Below, piece by piece: positions 32,652 through 47,200 of a stretch of 64,000 bases of DNA. Made by a program: the position numbers and the translations under genes. The DNA lies in assembly GCA_026874595.1 (NCBI GenBank), contig CM049313.1, positions 40,764,659-40,828,658 of the forward strand, read 5' to 3'. The notes under the pieces are model-generated. The model had not been told where the DNA came from. It did not search any database and saw only the letters and a program-made list of their open reading frames with translations. This DNA is from Sipunculus nudus. Its lineage: Eukaryota; Annelida; Sipuncula; Golfingiida; Sipunculidae. Numbering within the stretch: position 1 is the first letter of the stretch; each line of letters starts with the position of its first letter.

Positions 32652-33365
32652 ACATGCATTATCATCAGGGTACCAATCTACACCTCCACTTAATTTAGAG
32701 GTGAATCTGATGAATGTATACCTGTAGACCTTAACAGATTTGTTACCTAGGCAGCAGAGGTTTTAACTAACAAGCCCTTAATCAAGGTCAGTATTATGAT
32801 TTGCATAATAATGATGATTCACATATTGGTCCAATGATTATGGAGTAGCACGGAGAACAATTAATATGTGCTCTGCTAATGACTACATTTTCTTGTACCA
32901 AACATATTCCTTAACCTGGCGAGCTATCATTTTGTGTAGATAACTATTGTTCTTATTATGTAAATTGTAGATATACATACTGCATGCAGATTTGCCAGTA
33001 TATTTTTATATAAATGACAAGTTATATGTATATCATGTAATGCGATTGTACATAGACTGGAACACTAGAGCCCTGATTGACTGAGTGGGGGATTTCTACT
33101 CTGGGTACATGTGCTTCTTATAATTTATTATATTTTAACGTGTTGTTATTGCAACAACGGAGGGAAGACATTTCACACAGTGGTGTTAACAGCATTGAGG
33201 TAGTGTTGATACAGGCTTTTTGTTATTGTTAGAGTAAGTTTGGGTTTGCTGTATATGAAATACTTTTTGAAGTGTGCTAGAGAGGGCTGACACAGTTAAT
33301 CAGTTACCTCAAGAGAAGCAATCAGATATATGGTGGCTCTCACCAGAACTGATACAAAATTTTAT
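32652..33365. other. Unannotated AT-rich segment
   Basis: No coding frame, tandem repeat or mobile element recognised. Confidence 0.5.
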
Positions 33366-33369
33366 CAAT

Positions 33370-33600
33370 TTATCTGACCAGAATTGATTCTGACCAGAAT
33401 TGTTACAATTATCAATGGTTCTGACCAGAATTGATACAATTGTCAATGGTTCTGATCAGAATTGATATAATTGTCAATGGGTCTGACCAGAATTAATACA
33501 ATTGTCAATGGTTCTGACCAGAATTGATACAATTATCAATGGTTCTGACCAGAATTGATACAATTATCAATGGGTCGGACTAGAATTGATGCAGTTTGTG
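33370..33600. repeat. 31-bp minisatellite, about 7 copies
   Basis: Unit GGTTCTGACCAGAATTGATA plus CAATTATCAAT. Each unit holds the inverted repeat ATTGATA-CAAT-TATCAAT. Confidence 0.9.
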
Positions 33601-33829
33601 AAGGCTACAGAATCAGTATAAAAACAAATACAAATTAACAAAATAATTTATGCCATTTTTGGGCTTTTTATTGAATTAAAATTTTTCTCCCAACAGCTCA
33701 TACAAGTGTAAGATATCCATTGTGATGGTACTTCATGTTCATTAATGCACAGTGTAAATGTCTTCCTCGACCAATGCTTTTCTGAGATATTTTGCAAGGA
33801 CCTACAGTGTCCTTTTCTTGGCCTGCAAT

Positions 33830-34050
33830 GTCATGTTCTTGGTTGTCATGACTGCAGTGTCATGTTCCTTGGTTGTCATGACTGCATTGTCATGTTTCTT
33901 GGTTGTCATGACTGCAGTGTCATGTTTCTCAGTTGTCATGACTGCAGTGTCATGTTTCTTGGTTGTCATGACTGCAGTGTCATGTTTCTTTGCTGTCATG
34001 ACTGCAGTGTCATTTTTCTTGGTTGTCATGACCTGCACTGTCATGTTGCT
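33830..34050. repeat. 30-bp minisatellite, about 7 copies
   Basis: Unit GTCATGACTGCAGTGTCATG plus TTTCTTGGTT. Because 30 is divisible by 3 and no stop occurs, it creates long open frames on both strands (for example 33745-34059, 33758-34219 and minus 33802-34044); these are not taken as genes. CATGAC...GTCATG forms a short inverted repeat in each unit. Confidence 0.92.
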
Positions 34051-34059
34051 TTATCATGA

Positions 34060-36415
<2,356 letters not shown>

Positions 36416-36417
36416 TG

Positions 36418-36680
36418 TACAATGGGGGATGTCTGTATATTGCAGCGTGTCTGTATAATGCAGGATCTCTGTATAATGCAGTGTGTCTGTGTTATGCGGC
36501 ATGTCTGTATAAAGCAGGATGTCTGTATGATGCAGGATGTCTGTATAATGCAGCGTGTCTGTATAATGCAGGATCTCTGTATAATGCAGTGTGTCTGTGT
36601 TATGCGGCATGTCTGTATAAAGCAGGATGTCTGTATGATGCAGGATGTCTGTATAATGCAGCGTGTCTGTATAATGCATC
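36418..36680. repeat. 18-bp repeat with 108-bp higher-order unit
   Basis: Basic unit TGTCTGTATAATGCAGCG varies (GGATC, GTG, GGCATG, AAAGCAGG, GATGCAGG). A block of six variants starting at 36442 recurs in the same order from 36550, a period of 108. Open frames on both strands (minus 36272-36715 and others) are by-products. Confidence 0.93.
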
Positions 36681-36689
36681 TTGGTTCTG

Positions 36690-38307
36690 TGATTAAGGAA
36701 TAAGAAGCATCTCACAAAAGAAATAGGTTACTGTTTGAAATGTTTTGTTGTGAAATATGCTTTTTTATTGAATTTAGTTTATTTCATGTTTTACTCACTT
36801 TAACATTTGTGATCACTTGTGTGTTGATTTTTGCCTGTAGAAAGTACGCAGACCATTGAAATTAAAGTGTTTTTTTTTACATGCACTCAGGAATTTAAAA
36901 CTTCTGTCATAAAAAGGTATCTACTTTTTTAGACAAAAACATGGGGAGTAACATCTGTGGCAGCAGACTGTGGTTTTAATGAGAATGGACAAGTCTAGTT
37001 TATTTTTTAACATTGGAATTTATTTTAGTGAAACAGCTGGTACTGCTAGCTTTTCACCAGGAGGTTTTAACATCCAATATTGAGACTCCGCCTTACAAAT
37101 GGTGATTAGTAGTTCAGTTTGGTCAGCTATGTTGGTAATTTGCTAAATATTAATGTATAGAGGATTTCACGCCGGTGTACATATTGTTTGTATCTTTTAG
37201 GCTATTTTTATAGTTATGATGAGTATGTCATTTTGTTTTAAGATTTTGTTTATCAAACCATGTTTCTCAGCTAATAGCCTAGAGCTAGGCCAAGTTGAAA
37301 ATCAAAAAGGTCAAATGTCATGTGAACTGATCATTTAATGGTCAAAATACGATTGAAGAATCTGTACGGAACGCAAGTTGTATGATATAACACTATTCAT
37401 GAGTTGTATGATATAACACTATTGATGAGATATAAAAACATATCATGTTCAATATGCTGCTCGGTGGAGCCAGTCAACATTCTGGTACTAATCTTCTGGA
37501 AAAAGTTGTTAATTTACATTAAAAGTTTGTGTTGTATACAAATTTAGTATTAATACAAGCAAAGTCTGTAGTTTAACAGAAAGTATGGTTGGCAGATTTA
37601 TTTTTAAGGTCAGTAGATTAATCCTGAGTAAAATCAGGTTTTATTATTTCTTTTTTTAAATAGGTTGTGTTGCAGTGCGCCTCGATTCCGCTTTTACTTC
37701 ATTAATCTCCGCCAGATGTCTCTCCACATGCTGATTTTGAGTGGACAGTGATCTTTAGGAGTATAACTTTTGTTTTGTTGCCTAGGTTACAAGAAGCTCA
37801 GCATTCATTTTCCACATGATAAACACTCCATTTCATCAATGCACACTGCACACTGTGATACTTTGCTTGTACTGTCTTCTGTTAATCCATTCTTGGTTGT
37901 GTAGTGGTTACTGTACATATTTCTATATATTTTACTGTTTACATTGTAATCATAATTTATTATACCTCATGTGCTTGTAAGGTGTACACTGTGAAACTTG
38001 TCAAATGTTGTGTGCAGCTGTTTGTTATATCTGGTAGGAACAGCTGATCAGAATGCATGATTAAATATATTTAATGACTTCCGAGTGTTTATTTTTTATC
38101 ACTGTGTTCTATGTAAGTGTGTGTTCTTAAGAGCTTTTACATGGCTTTACATTTAAGAACATATCAGATATACCTCCTAACGTGGCGCAAGCTCAGAATT
38201 TGGAAAAGAGTTGGTAATTGCAAGAATGTTTAATACTGGTTATCTGAACATATTCTTTGACTTGTCATTTTATTTCTAAAGGAAATGCCTTTAGGGTGCG
38301 ATTTTTT
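36690..38307. other. Unannotated segment; weak polyadenylation candidate
   Basis: A 25-bp duplication GTTGTATGATATAACACTAT lies near 37378. ATTAAA at 38060 with GTGT-rich sequence 30-70 bases on could end a long 3' UTR of the convertase, but nothing else supports it. Confidence 0.35.
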
Positions 38308-38672
38308 AGCTCAGCTGACTGTAAGTCAACTGAGGTATAGGAATGGCGCTTTGTCTGTTGTCCGTCTTGCCGTCCGGGTGTCCGGCTGTCTGTTAGCAGG
38401 GCACAAATCATAACTGCTGGTCCTAGAAACTTCTAAGTGAACATCCATGGAGGTCAATAAAAACTCTCTTTGGACACCTAAAATTAGGTCACTGCGACCT
38501 ATATTCTCTGAGCAATGGGGCTTGAAAGTATCCCCTAGAATAATCAAAAACTTGATACAAAACCTCCAGTATCTTGATAATTAATGCATGGATTGTCATT
38601 AATCTTGCCTTGAATATTGCCCATGACTAGTTTTGTCAGTTCCTGAAAAGTGGTGGCGCCACCTGTATTTTT

Positions 38673-41507
38673 GTTAGCGAACCTGTGAGCTTATGCGATG
38701 GTGCGGCGTCTGTACGTTAACCATAGCTATCTTAAAAACGGCAGGAGCTAGCATCACCAAATATTTTGCAAATAATCAGTCATCCAAAAAACTATATCGG
38801 ATTTTGTTTATTTTTTTTTCAAACTTCATTTTCTTAGATTTCAGAGGGAAAAAGCAAAAAAAGCTTTCAAAATCTTCTACTACGAAACTGTCCAGCCAAA
38901 TTGTCCAATATTTTACAGAAATGATCCCTGGAACAATTTTTCTCAAGTTTGTTTGAATCGTTCCAGTTCCGAGATTTTTGGCTGAATTACAGGAGGTTGA
39001 ACTTTGTTACCTGTGCAAAAAAGCATATTAAAATTTAAATCTCAGAAACGGCTGGAGCTATCATCACCAAATTTTATGCCAATGTTGGTCACATAAGTCA
39101 TATCTGAAATTGAGGTATTGGTGGGGCCACCTACATCGGCCTTTTTTGTACAGGGTCATCAGTGCCTGTATCACACTGAGGGCTACAAAAAACTCCTTCT
39201 CTGAAACCATATGGCCAAAATGTTTAATATCGCACAGAAATGATCCTAGGGTAGTGCTTTCTGAAGTTTGTTCAAATGGTCTCAGTTCAGTGACTTTTGG
39301 CTAAGTTATGGGAAGCTGAATTTAGTCATTGCCTTAACAGCCCATTTTAGCTCAGTGGCTACAAAGATCTTCTTCTCAAAAACCACTAGGCCAAATTCTT
39401 AAATCTCACACATTAATTATCCTTAGATGTTGATAATTCAAGTTTGTTCAAATGGTTTTGGTTCAGTGCTTTTTGGCTGAGTTACGGGAGCTGAACTTGG
39501 CCAGTTTGCTGCATCTTCCTATATGAGTTATAAACCTGCAAAACGTTTTTCGACTGATGCCACTGAAGCCAGTTTGTTAAATATTTTACAAGAATAATCC
39601 CTACAATTATTCTTATAATAATTGTCATTAATGGTTCCACATGAATGATTTTTGGCTGAATTATGGAGCTTGAATTGAGTCATTTTACCATATATGTTAG
39701 CTGTGTGATGCTGTTACATCTAGCCTGGCACCAGTTTATCAGCATCTATTACATCATGCCACTAGACATTTAGATTTCAGGTTATCTTTGGTTAATATTG
39801 GCAAGAAAGTTTTTTTAAAGCTTTTAAAAAAATTTAGATGTATGATTTAAGTTATTCATCATACCAGGCAATGTTACAATCATGGATATTCAGTTCTCTG
39901 TGGCTATATAGAGACAACTGTACGTGGATTATACATTATTGGTATCCCTACTAAACTTAATTCAAGAATTTGCCATCAATGAGATATATCTGTATTTTAA
40001 TTTTGCATTCAGTGTGTATCCATAATAACTTTACATATATTCCTGATTTCTTTCTTATAAAAAGTCAGCTGAAAAGCATTTTGTATTGGGAAAATAAATT
40101 TCAAAGTTATTACAAGTAGGGACCACTTTTGTGTACAGATGGCAGCACTTGGTTTACCATTGGCAGATTGCCAGTGCCTTGATGTTGGCCATTAGCCAAG
40201 ATGATGTCAGCTCTATAAATAGTTTTGGCACAGTGCCAGGATTGGAAGAAGTGCAGCTAGGTATAGGTAGAGAGTTCACTCAGTGCAGTAGCTGCATTCT
40301 ATTTATAGCTTTGGCAGACTGCTCACTGCATCATATTTGGCACCAAAGTGCAGCCTGAATCTATTTATAGCTTTGGCAGACTGCCAACTGTGTCAGATTA
40401 TGCAACAGGTCAAGAGTTCACTCAGTGCAGCTAGGTACAGGTCAAAAGTTCACTCAGTCTAGCCAGGTGCTGGTCAAGGGTTCACTCAGTGCAGTAGCTT
40501 GAGGCAGCAATTTGTCACAGGTCACTCGGGGGCAACTGCCTTACTCACCTAAGCCTTGTCAGCCCAGTGCATCAAACTCTGGGGAAGTTTGATGTATTGG
40601 ATTGATATTTTTACCTGTCTATGCGTCTTTGATGGTATTCTCATTTACAAGACAGGTGGTGCCACCTACATTGACTTTTGCAGTGTATGCGCCTGCTTAT
40701 TTCTACAGAGGAATTTTATACATCAGCCTAAAATTGGGCATGTATATACATATCGGGTAGCTTTATAGTGTAAAAAACTGGTGGCGCCACGTACGATAAT
40801 TTTTGCACAGTGTATGTCCCTGCTTATTTCATAGGAGGGGTTTGTTTGACATACTGGTGGTGCCAGATACAATCATTGTATCCGACAAAACAGAGTTTTG
40901 CGGATACTTTGTTTTCAGTCGGATGCCGAAGCTGCCGCCATCGCCGCACAGGTTTTCGGAGAATTCCTCCATAACCACTGGGCAGAATTTTTTAAAATTC
41001 GGAATTATGATCGGTCATATGTGAACTGCTGCGCCCTCATTTTTGGTTGACCTCTGACCTTTCCTCTCTGCTGAGCGTCCATTTGTGTGTCTGTTTCCAC
41101 ACATAAACCCACATATCTCGGGAACCGTTTGACCGATAAGGCTAAAGATTTTGCACAAATGTAGCCCTTGGAAATCTTTATAACATACACTAAAAATGGT
41201 GGTGCCACCTGCAACCATTTTTGCACAGCGTCCATCTGTTCATCAGCCTTGGGATAAAAACACGCATAACTCTGCATCTGTTGGACTTATCCACCTGAAA
41301 TTTTGCATATGTATACATCCTGGACAGCTTTCTTGATTTTATGACAGGTGGCGCCACCTACGTACATATTTTGGCTGCAGACATCTAGGCTATTATGCAA
41401 CACACCTCACTCTATTTCCCCTTGCCACTCAATCTACGCTCACTTCACCTTTCCCACTCTGATTTTGGTAGATACACGTAGTCGCTTGTTGACTACCCAT
41501 ATTCTAG
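38673..41507 (+). mobile_element. Element W (Z-like), nested in X3
   Basis: Begins GTTAGCGAACCTGTGAGCTT after TTTTT and ends TACCCATATTCTAG before TTTTT, like Z. Inside are diverged tandem blocks with GAAACCATATGGCCAAAATG and repeated GGTGGCGCCACCTAC palindromes, plus a sub-array at 40131-40520 (TCTATTTATAGCTTTGGCAG, TTCACTCAGTGCAG). W and Z share GGTGGCRCCACC and self-similar blocks. Confidence 0.5.
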
Positions 41508-41839
41508 TTTTTGTGTTGTGTGCACCAATGCCAGAATTGCAGCAGTGATGTTTGTTTAATTGTTTCTTGTTCTAAGTGATTAGTACTTGCATTGTTCATA
41601 TACATGTTACACATGTTCTTGAAAAGTAATGGTCCAGCATTGAAGCATTATACCTGGTGTAATCTCATTGCACAGGTTCGCATTAGGCCTGTAGGCCTTG
41701 TTATTTAACAAATATTTTTCTATCTTTTTTTTCTATAAAATGACGACAATCATGTCAGTTTCTCAGCTGTGATTACATCTAGTGTCCCAAAACCTGGTGT
41801 GTTTACTGATCACAAGTGGATGCCCTATAGTAATCCCTA

Positions 41840-42960
41840 TGTCTGTCTGTCTGTTTGTCTAGCTGTCTGTCCATCCGTCCATTCACACAAATTTGTTTTC
41901 AGATGATAACTGTAGGTTGTATTGACACATGGCTTTCAAACTTAACTTACGTATGGCCCACCACTAAAGCAAGAACCTATATGATTTTTGGGTCATGAGG
42001 TCAAGGTCACAGGACTCACTTTTTTAAAAAGATTATTGCTGCATTTAAGCCAAGCTTTTCATCCCAAACTTTCCATTTTGCACATTTAGCTGACTTGCCA
42101 TTATGGGGGGAGCATAAATTTTTGGTCACATGGTCAAAGGTCAAGGTCACAGGGGCCATCTGTTCACAAATTAGTTTCCAGATGATAACTCCTGTTTAGT
42201 TTGACATATTGGTTTCAAACTTAACTTATATATGACTCACCACTAAAGTAAGAACTGTGTGGAATTTGGGGGTCAAAGGTCAAGGTCACAGGACCCATTT
42301 CTTTAAAAGAATGCATATGCATTTGAAGCCAAACTTTTCATCCCAAACCTTCCATCTTCAAGATATTGCTAACCTGCCAATAGGGGAAAATTCTGTTAAT
42401 TTTGTGATCATGAGGTCAAAGGTCAAGGTCACAGGACTCACCTTTTTAAAAAGATTATGGCTGCATTTTAAGCCAAGCTTTTCATCCCAAACTTTCCATT
42501 TTGCACATTTAGCTGACTTGCCAGTATGGGGAGAGCAAAAATTGTTCGTCAAAGGTCATGGTCACAGGGCCCCATCTGTCCACATATTTGTTTCTATATG
42601 ATAACTCCAGTTTGGATTGACATATTGGTTTCAATTTTGACTTATATATGACCCACCTATAATGTCAGAACCATTTCGATTTTGGGGTCATAAGGCTAAA
42701 GGTCAAGGTCACAGGACACACTTCTTTAAAAAGATTGATTTTTTTAGCCATACTTTCTGTCCCTAACCTATCTTCCAGATTTTGCTCACCTGCCAATAGT
42801 GGAAGTATCTTATGGATTTGGGGTCACAAGGTCAAGGTCATGGGGGCCATCAATCCACATAATTGTTTTTTACAGATGATAACACCAGTTTGGTTTGAAA
42901 TATTGGTTTAAAACTTGACTTATATATGGCCCACCACTAAAGTAAGAACTGTTGATTCTG
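41840..42960 (+). repeat. About 270-bp tandem units with nuclear-receptor-like motifs
   Basis: Four to five units, each with ACTTATATATGACCCACCAC, AGGTCAAGGTCACAGGACTC, TTTTTAAAAAGATTATTGCT and CATCCCAAACTTTCCATTTT. AGGTCAAAGGTCAAGGTCA or close variants occur at about 42131, 42271 and 42413, with partial forms near 41990, 42690 and 42825. Confidence 0.85.
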
Positions 42961-42993
42961 GGGTCATCAGCGTCGAGACCCATGGTTCCCTAG

Positions 42994-44132
42994 TGTTTGA
43001 ATGAAGCTGGAGTCTTGTCGAACAAACGAGAAATGGCGCTGTAAAACACAGGCCTCTTAAGTCTGTAGAGCAGGGGGCGTGTCCATTACTTCCTTAATAT
43101 GGAGATTTCATTTCAAATTTCGGAAGTAACATCGGACTACCGTGAATCGGGGCGTGCGCACTCCTTATTTTATGGTTATTGTTAATATTGACTAAAGTTT
43201 ATTTCCTTAGTAGAATATTATTTCTGTCTATTGTGGCATTACTTCTGGTAAGCCACTTAAAGACAAATCCATACACATAAAAAAAAACGTATTATTCTTT
43301 GAACGTCAGGCCGTAGTTACTCAGAAATTCAAAATTCCAGGAATTATTAAGTCAGAAATACACCACAGCTAATGAAAAAGACTAGCTGCTCCCGTGGAAA
43401 ACCCACGGCTCTATCTGATGCATATTATTGGTAGTGAGCCTTTTATTTTATTTTATTTACTTTCCACAAACCAAAGTTTTATCGGGAACCTAATAGGAAT
43501 TTAGATTTGGTGAGTTTTGAGGGAATTATGCATGCGGTCTCTGCTTTCTAATATGTTGTTTAGTAAGGAGTCAGTTTGTACTTAATGTGGAACAATCAAT
43601 TTTAGGTTATCCGGTTTACAATGCTTATTGTTTAATTTACATCCAGGCCTCTCGACAGACCCACCAGAAAATTCGTGCTTTACATCCGTATTGTGATGCT
43701 TATGATTTTAAGAATTAATAAGTCAGCAAGTTACGTTTCAAGAAGCACGCTTCCCTTCGCAAATATTGCTTTTTAGCATTTAACATTTATCACGTGAATA
43801 ATATCAATTCCTGTACATGAGATAGTGACGAATCTAAATTTGGCAGGCATGATATAATTAAATATGTACGGGGAATAATTAACCTGTTACAAAGGAGTAA
43901 TCACCACCTCGGTGTCATCCAGTACGCCCTGAGGTCAGGTCAGATCAACGGAGAGAATGGACTGCAAAGCAATGGTCTCAATGTTTGCAAAAGTGTTTCA
44001 GTATAGTAAGACACTATTAAAGCTCTTCGAATGAAATATTATAAAAACGACTGACATGTACATAGAAGTTGAAAGTTTTTTTTCTGTTGTTTAGTTAGTT
44101 GAAATTAACGCTTTGTCAATTATTCATATAAG
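42994..44132. other. Unannotated segment
   Basis: Moderately GC-richer near 43050-43160 (CAGGGGGCGTGTCC, CGGGGCGTGCGCAC) but no frame or element I can support. Confidence 0.4.
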
Positions 44133-44137
44133 TCAGT

Positions 44138-46034
44138 CAGTGGCGGATCCAGAGGGGTAGCTTTGGGGGCTGAAGCCCCCCCCCCCCCAAGACTGAAACA
44201 TTGTTATCATTTTTTATCAGAGAAGATTTCCTTTACATTATTTCCAGTTGCCGTCATACAAATATCACCCTTTCAACTGAAAAACAAAAGTTGAAAACCC
44301 AAGGAATCGTTAGGAGAAACGCATGTCGACACCAGTATCAGGCATCTTTTTTATTCTCCCGCCGTTAGGAGAGAGGACTACTAAAATGGTCCGCGTCTGT
44401 CAGTCCTTCAATCCGTTAATTCGTCCGTCCCGCATCATCACTGATGCCACACTTTCATAGTTAAAAATATGGCCGGGGACCATTGTGGCCCAAGGTCCTT
44501 GTTGTATTTTTAAATTATTAGTTGGGCATTTTCCAACACTAGTTTTAGACGTTAAAAATTTCGATCTACATGATCTATCAACCGTGACTCCCTCAAGCAT
44601 TTCTCATGGGATATGCCAGCTGTCCTTGGGCTTGGACATCTTGCTTGTGAACATGATTAAGCGTTAAAATAAAAAGCAAGCCTTAGGGTGCCTTTCCATA
44701 CATGCACTAGGAATAAAGTAATGCATTTTAAATTTCAGACGTAAATATAAAAGAGATCTGATGTTTGAACGCATTAAAGCAAAAAGTATAGACTAATGAA
44801 GCAACTGCACACGTTGCTATACCAGTTATTCAAAATAAACGCTGGTGAGTAATGCCTTAAATAAGTAGTTAGAAAATAATATTCAATCATGAGTTATTCG
44901 TTTGCCTTTTTCAATGATGTTTAATGCAACTAAAAATGTTTATATGTATAGTTGTGTCTTTATTTTATGACTGATCAATTATTTGAGATTAAATAATGAA
45001 CAAAATGTTTACATCGCGTTCACTTGTGCTCACACCTCATGTTCATCTCTATACGATACCTAAAAAGGAGATTATTAATACATGTATACCCGAGACTTAT
45101 TTTTATTTGTAAATCGGTTGAATGAAAAAATAATGTCCAGATCATTTATTCTTTTACTATGAATTCCCCATTCATATTGCTTGCTCCGGTGAAGATTTTA
45201 TTTGCTTTTTTTAATTGAGTTAATTATTCCTCTACGAAGCAAGGTTTTCATGTAATTATCGACATTGGTTGATTCGTCTGTTAGCAGCAACAGTTATAGA
45301 CGGACTTATGAGGAGAGCCAGAAAAAAATCAATGTTTACCTGGATCAAAATAATATCTCACAAATATATTTATAAAAGACCGTCTTTAATTTTGGTTTAA
45401 GGGGAACCTTTAATTGGGTATAAATTCCTGAAAGGGGCGAGCAGACCGGTTATGCAAAATCGAGTTGGTTAACTTGCCCCACATTTCTCTTGAATTTATA
45501 TAATTCTCGCTATAAACTGTAAATTCACAAAATATAAAATACATATAATATGAATTGTCTGACTTTAAAGTCTGCATTTACGTGTAGTCTCAACTTCGTT
45601 AATGAGTTTCCAGTTGTATACTATGTCTCCGGAAAATATTATGTTGCACATCTGTTCCCATTTACAACAATTTCACAATTTACAAATTGTCAGATTATAT
45701 ATATGAAGTGGGAAAATGCAAAAGGTATATTTTGATATCTATAGCCTAGGAGTTGTGTTTTGTTAGTTTCCAATCTGCAACTTATTTAATGTAAAACCGA
45801 AACTACGACTACATGTTTACAAGAGATTGAATGTGGCACTGGCCATTCGGTACCTCTTTCTCTCATCCATCAATAACAGTTGTTTTGTTTAAATAATTAT
45901 TCTGAAGTTTATGAAAAGAAAAAGGGCAGTTTTTAGTTTTTAAAACGGCAAATAATTCAGTTTTTTTTTCATAGGTACAAAGTGACTTAAAATCAAATAA
46001 CGTATCCAACGATTGACCGATTATAACCTTTTAA

Positions 46035-46128
<94 letters not shown>

Positions 46129-46231
46129 AAATAAGATAAATGTCTATGGCAAGTACCTGCGCCAATATATATATTATGCAAAGTATCTACTAGCCCCCCC
46201 CCCCACTTGCAAAATCCTGGATCCGCCCCTG
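44138..46231. mobile_element. 2.1-kb non-autonomous TIR transposon, 5-bp TSD
   Basis: Left end CAGTGGCGGATCCAGAGGGG and right end (reverse complement) CAGGGGCGGATCCAGGATTT, flanked by TCAGT on both sides (44133-44137, 46232-46236). Subterminal C13-C15 runs sit inside both ends. The interior holds (TA)n at 46038-46128 and no transposase frame. CAG-starting TIRs with 5-bp duplications suggest a hAT-like subgroup; that assignment is tentative. Confidence 0.8.
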
Positions 46232-46236
46232 TCAGT

Positions 46237-46864
46237 GATAACAAAAATCTATATTAATGCGATTCTGCCTGAAAAGTGAAACAAATGATCTAGGAACGGT
46301 TAGTTTTAGAGCAAGTGTGTTAAACGGGCCTGATGTATCTCTGAGCTGGTTGAGCGGTTTGCTTGCAAAAAGTGTTTTGACCAGTTTTATGTGCATGTTC
46401 GTAGTAGAACACGACGTGTCAACTTGCGGTTAATTGCATAATTAATTCATTGACAGATTAACTGTAAATATACTTAAGGATGTTGACTTATACATACATT
46501 TGGATTGAGCAGGGTTTCAGCCTTATAATCCAGGTTTAATCTCTAGCTCTCGTTTAAAAAATTAAGACATATATTAGCATTACTTTGATTTAATTTTATT
46601 AGCAACATGTGTGATCTGAGAAAAGTGTGCATGAAACCAAAGTAAGCAGACAACACTTCTTTATGTTTGTTACTTTTACTTGTTTAGATACATTGTTATT
46701 TAAAAGCCACTGTGATACAAGGTACTCGGAACTCGATAAAGTATAACACACTCTTTCTTTTGATTTCCGTTTGCCGATTGTCACCAGAGTTTCACCTTGA
46801 CATAAATATTCCGAATCCATTCGGTCCATTTTAAACTAAGGTAAAACGTCCAACGAATCTAGCA
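46237..46864. other. Unannotated segment between two related transposons
   Basis: No gene, repeat or regulatory signal recognised. Confidence 0.45.
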
Positions 46865-46869
46865 CGTCC

Positions 46870-47080
46870 CAGGGGAGGATCCAGTTTTAAGGAAAGGGGG
46901 GAGGGGTCCAGCCAAGGAGGAATAATGACAAAACTTAAAGAAAAGATTCCCAAGTCCGAAAAAATGGGGAGGGGGGGGGGGGTTCCAGGCCGAAAAAAAT
47001 GGTCCGAAACCATTTTAAAAAAGGTTGTCACAGCTGGGGGGTTCCGGACTCTCTGTACTCCTCCCCTGGATCCGCCGCTG
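46870..47080. mobile_element. 211-bp MITE of the same TIR family
   Basis: Left CAGGGGAGGATCC and right (reverse complement) CAGCGGCGGATCCAGGGGAG, flanked by CGTCC on both sides (46865-46869, 47081-47085). Same terminal motif and TSD length as 44138-46231. Confidence 0.8.
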
Positions 47081-47146
47081 CGTCCGGAACCCTGACGATC
47101 AGCCATACTGGCTCAAAATACAGTTTACTATTGAAAAGAAAAAAAC

Positions 47147-47200
47147 TGACACTGTCTCTGGGTCTTCTGATGCAGCACCGATAGTTCCATCATCAGCCAT
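47147..47200 (-). CDS. Possible first coding exon (minus strand), unrecognised
   Basis: On the minus strand an ATG at 47200 opens MADDGTIGAASEDPETVS before running into a T-rich stretch with no convincing donor. Acidic, start-like composition is the only support. A + strand reading of the same bases is also open. Speculative. Confidence 0.15.

Larger units (their letters stand above)
38308..42993 (+). mobile_element. Composite element X3 (4.7 kb) with nested element W
   Basis: Starts AGCTCAGCTGACTGTAAGTC after a T run and ends GAGACCCATGGTTCCCTAG before T, the termini of family X. X-type body runs to about 38672, W occupies 38673-41507, and a tandem array of about 270-bp units (41840-42960) with GGTCAAAGGTCAAGGTCA motifs precedes the end. 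No protein-coding capacity. Confidence 0.6.

Noticed and set aside
42257-42601. 114-codon frame
   Set aside because: Falls in the tandem array of element X3; repeated peptide blocks mirror the DNA repeat.
45993-46244. Minus frame with long Tyr-Ile repeats
   Set aside because: It translates a (TA)n microsatellite and a transposon end.
46831-47106. 91-codon minus frame rich in Pro
   Set aside because: It is the translated G/C-rich MITE 46870-47080 read through its ends.
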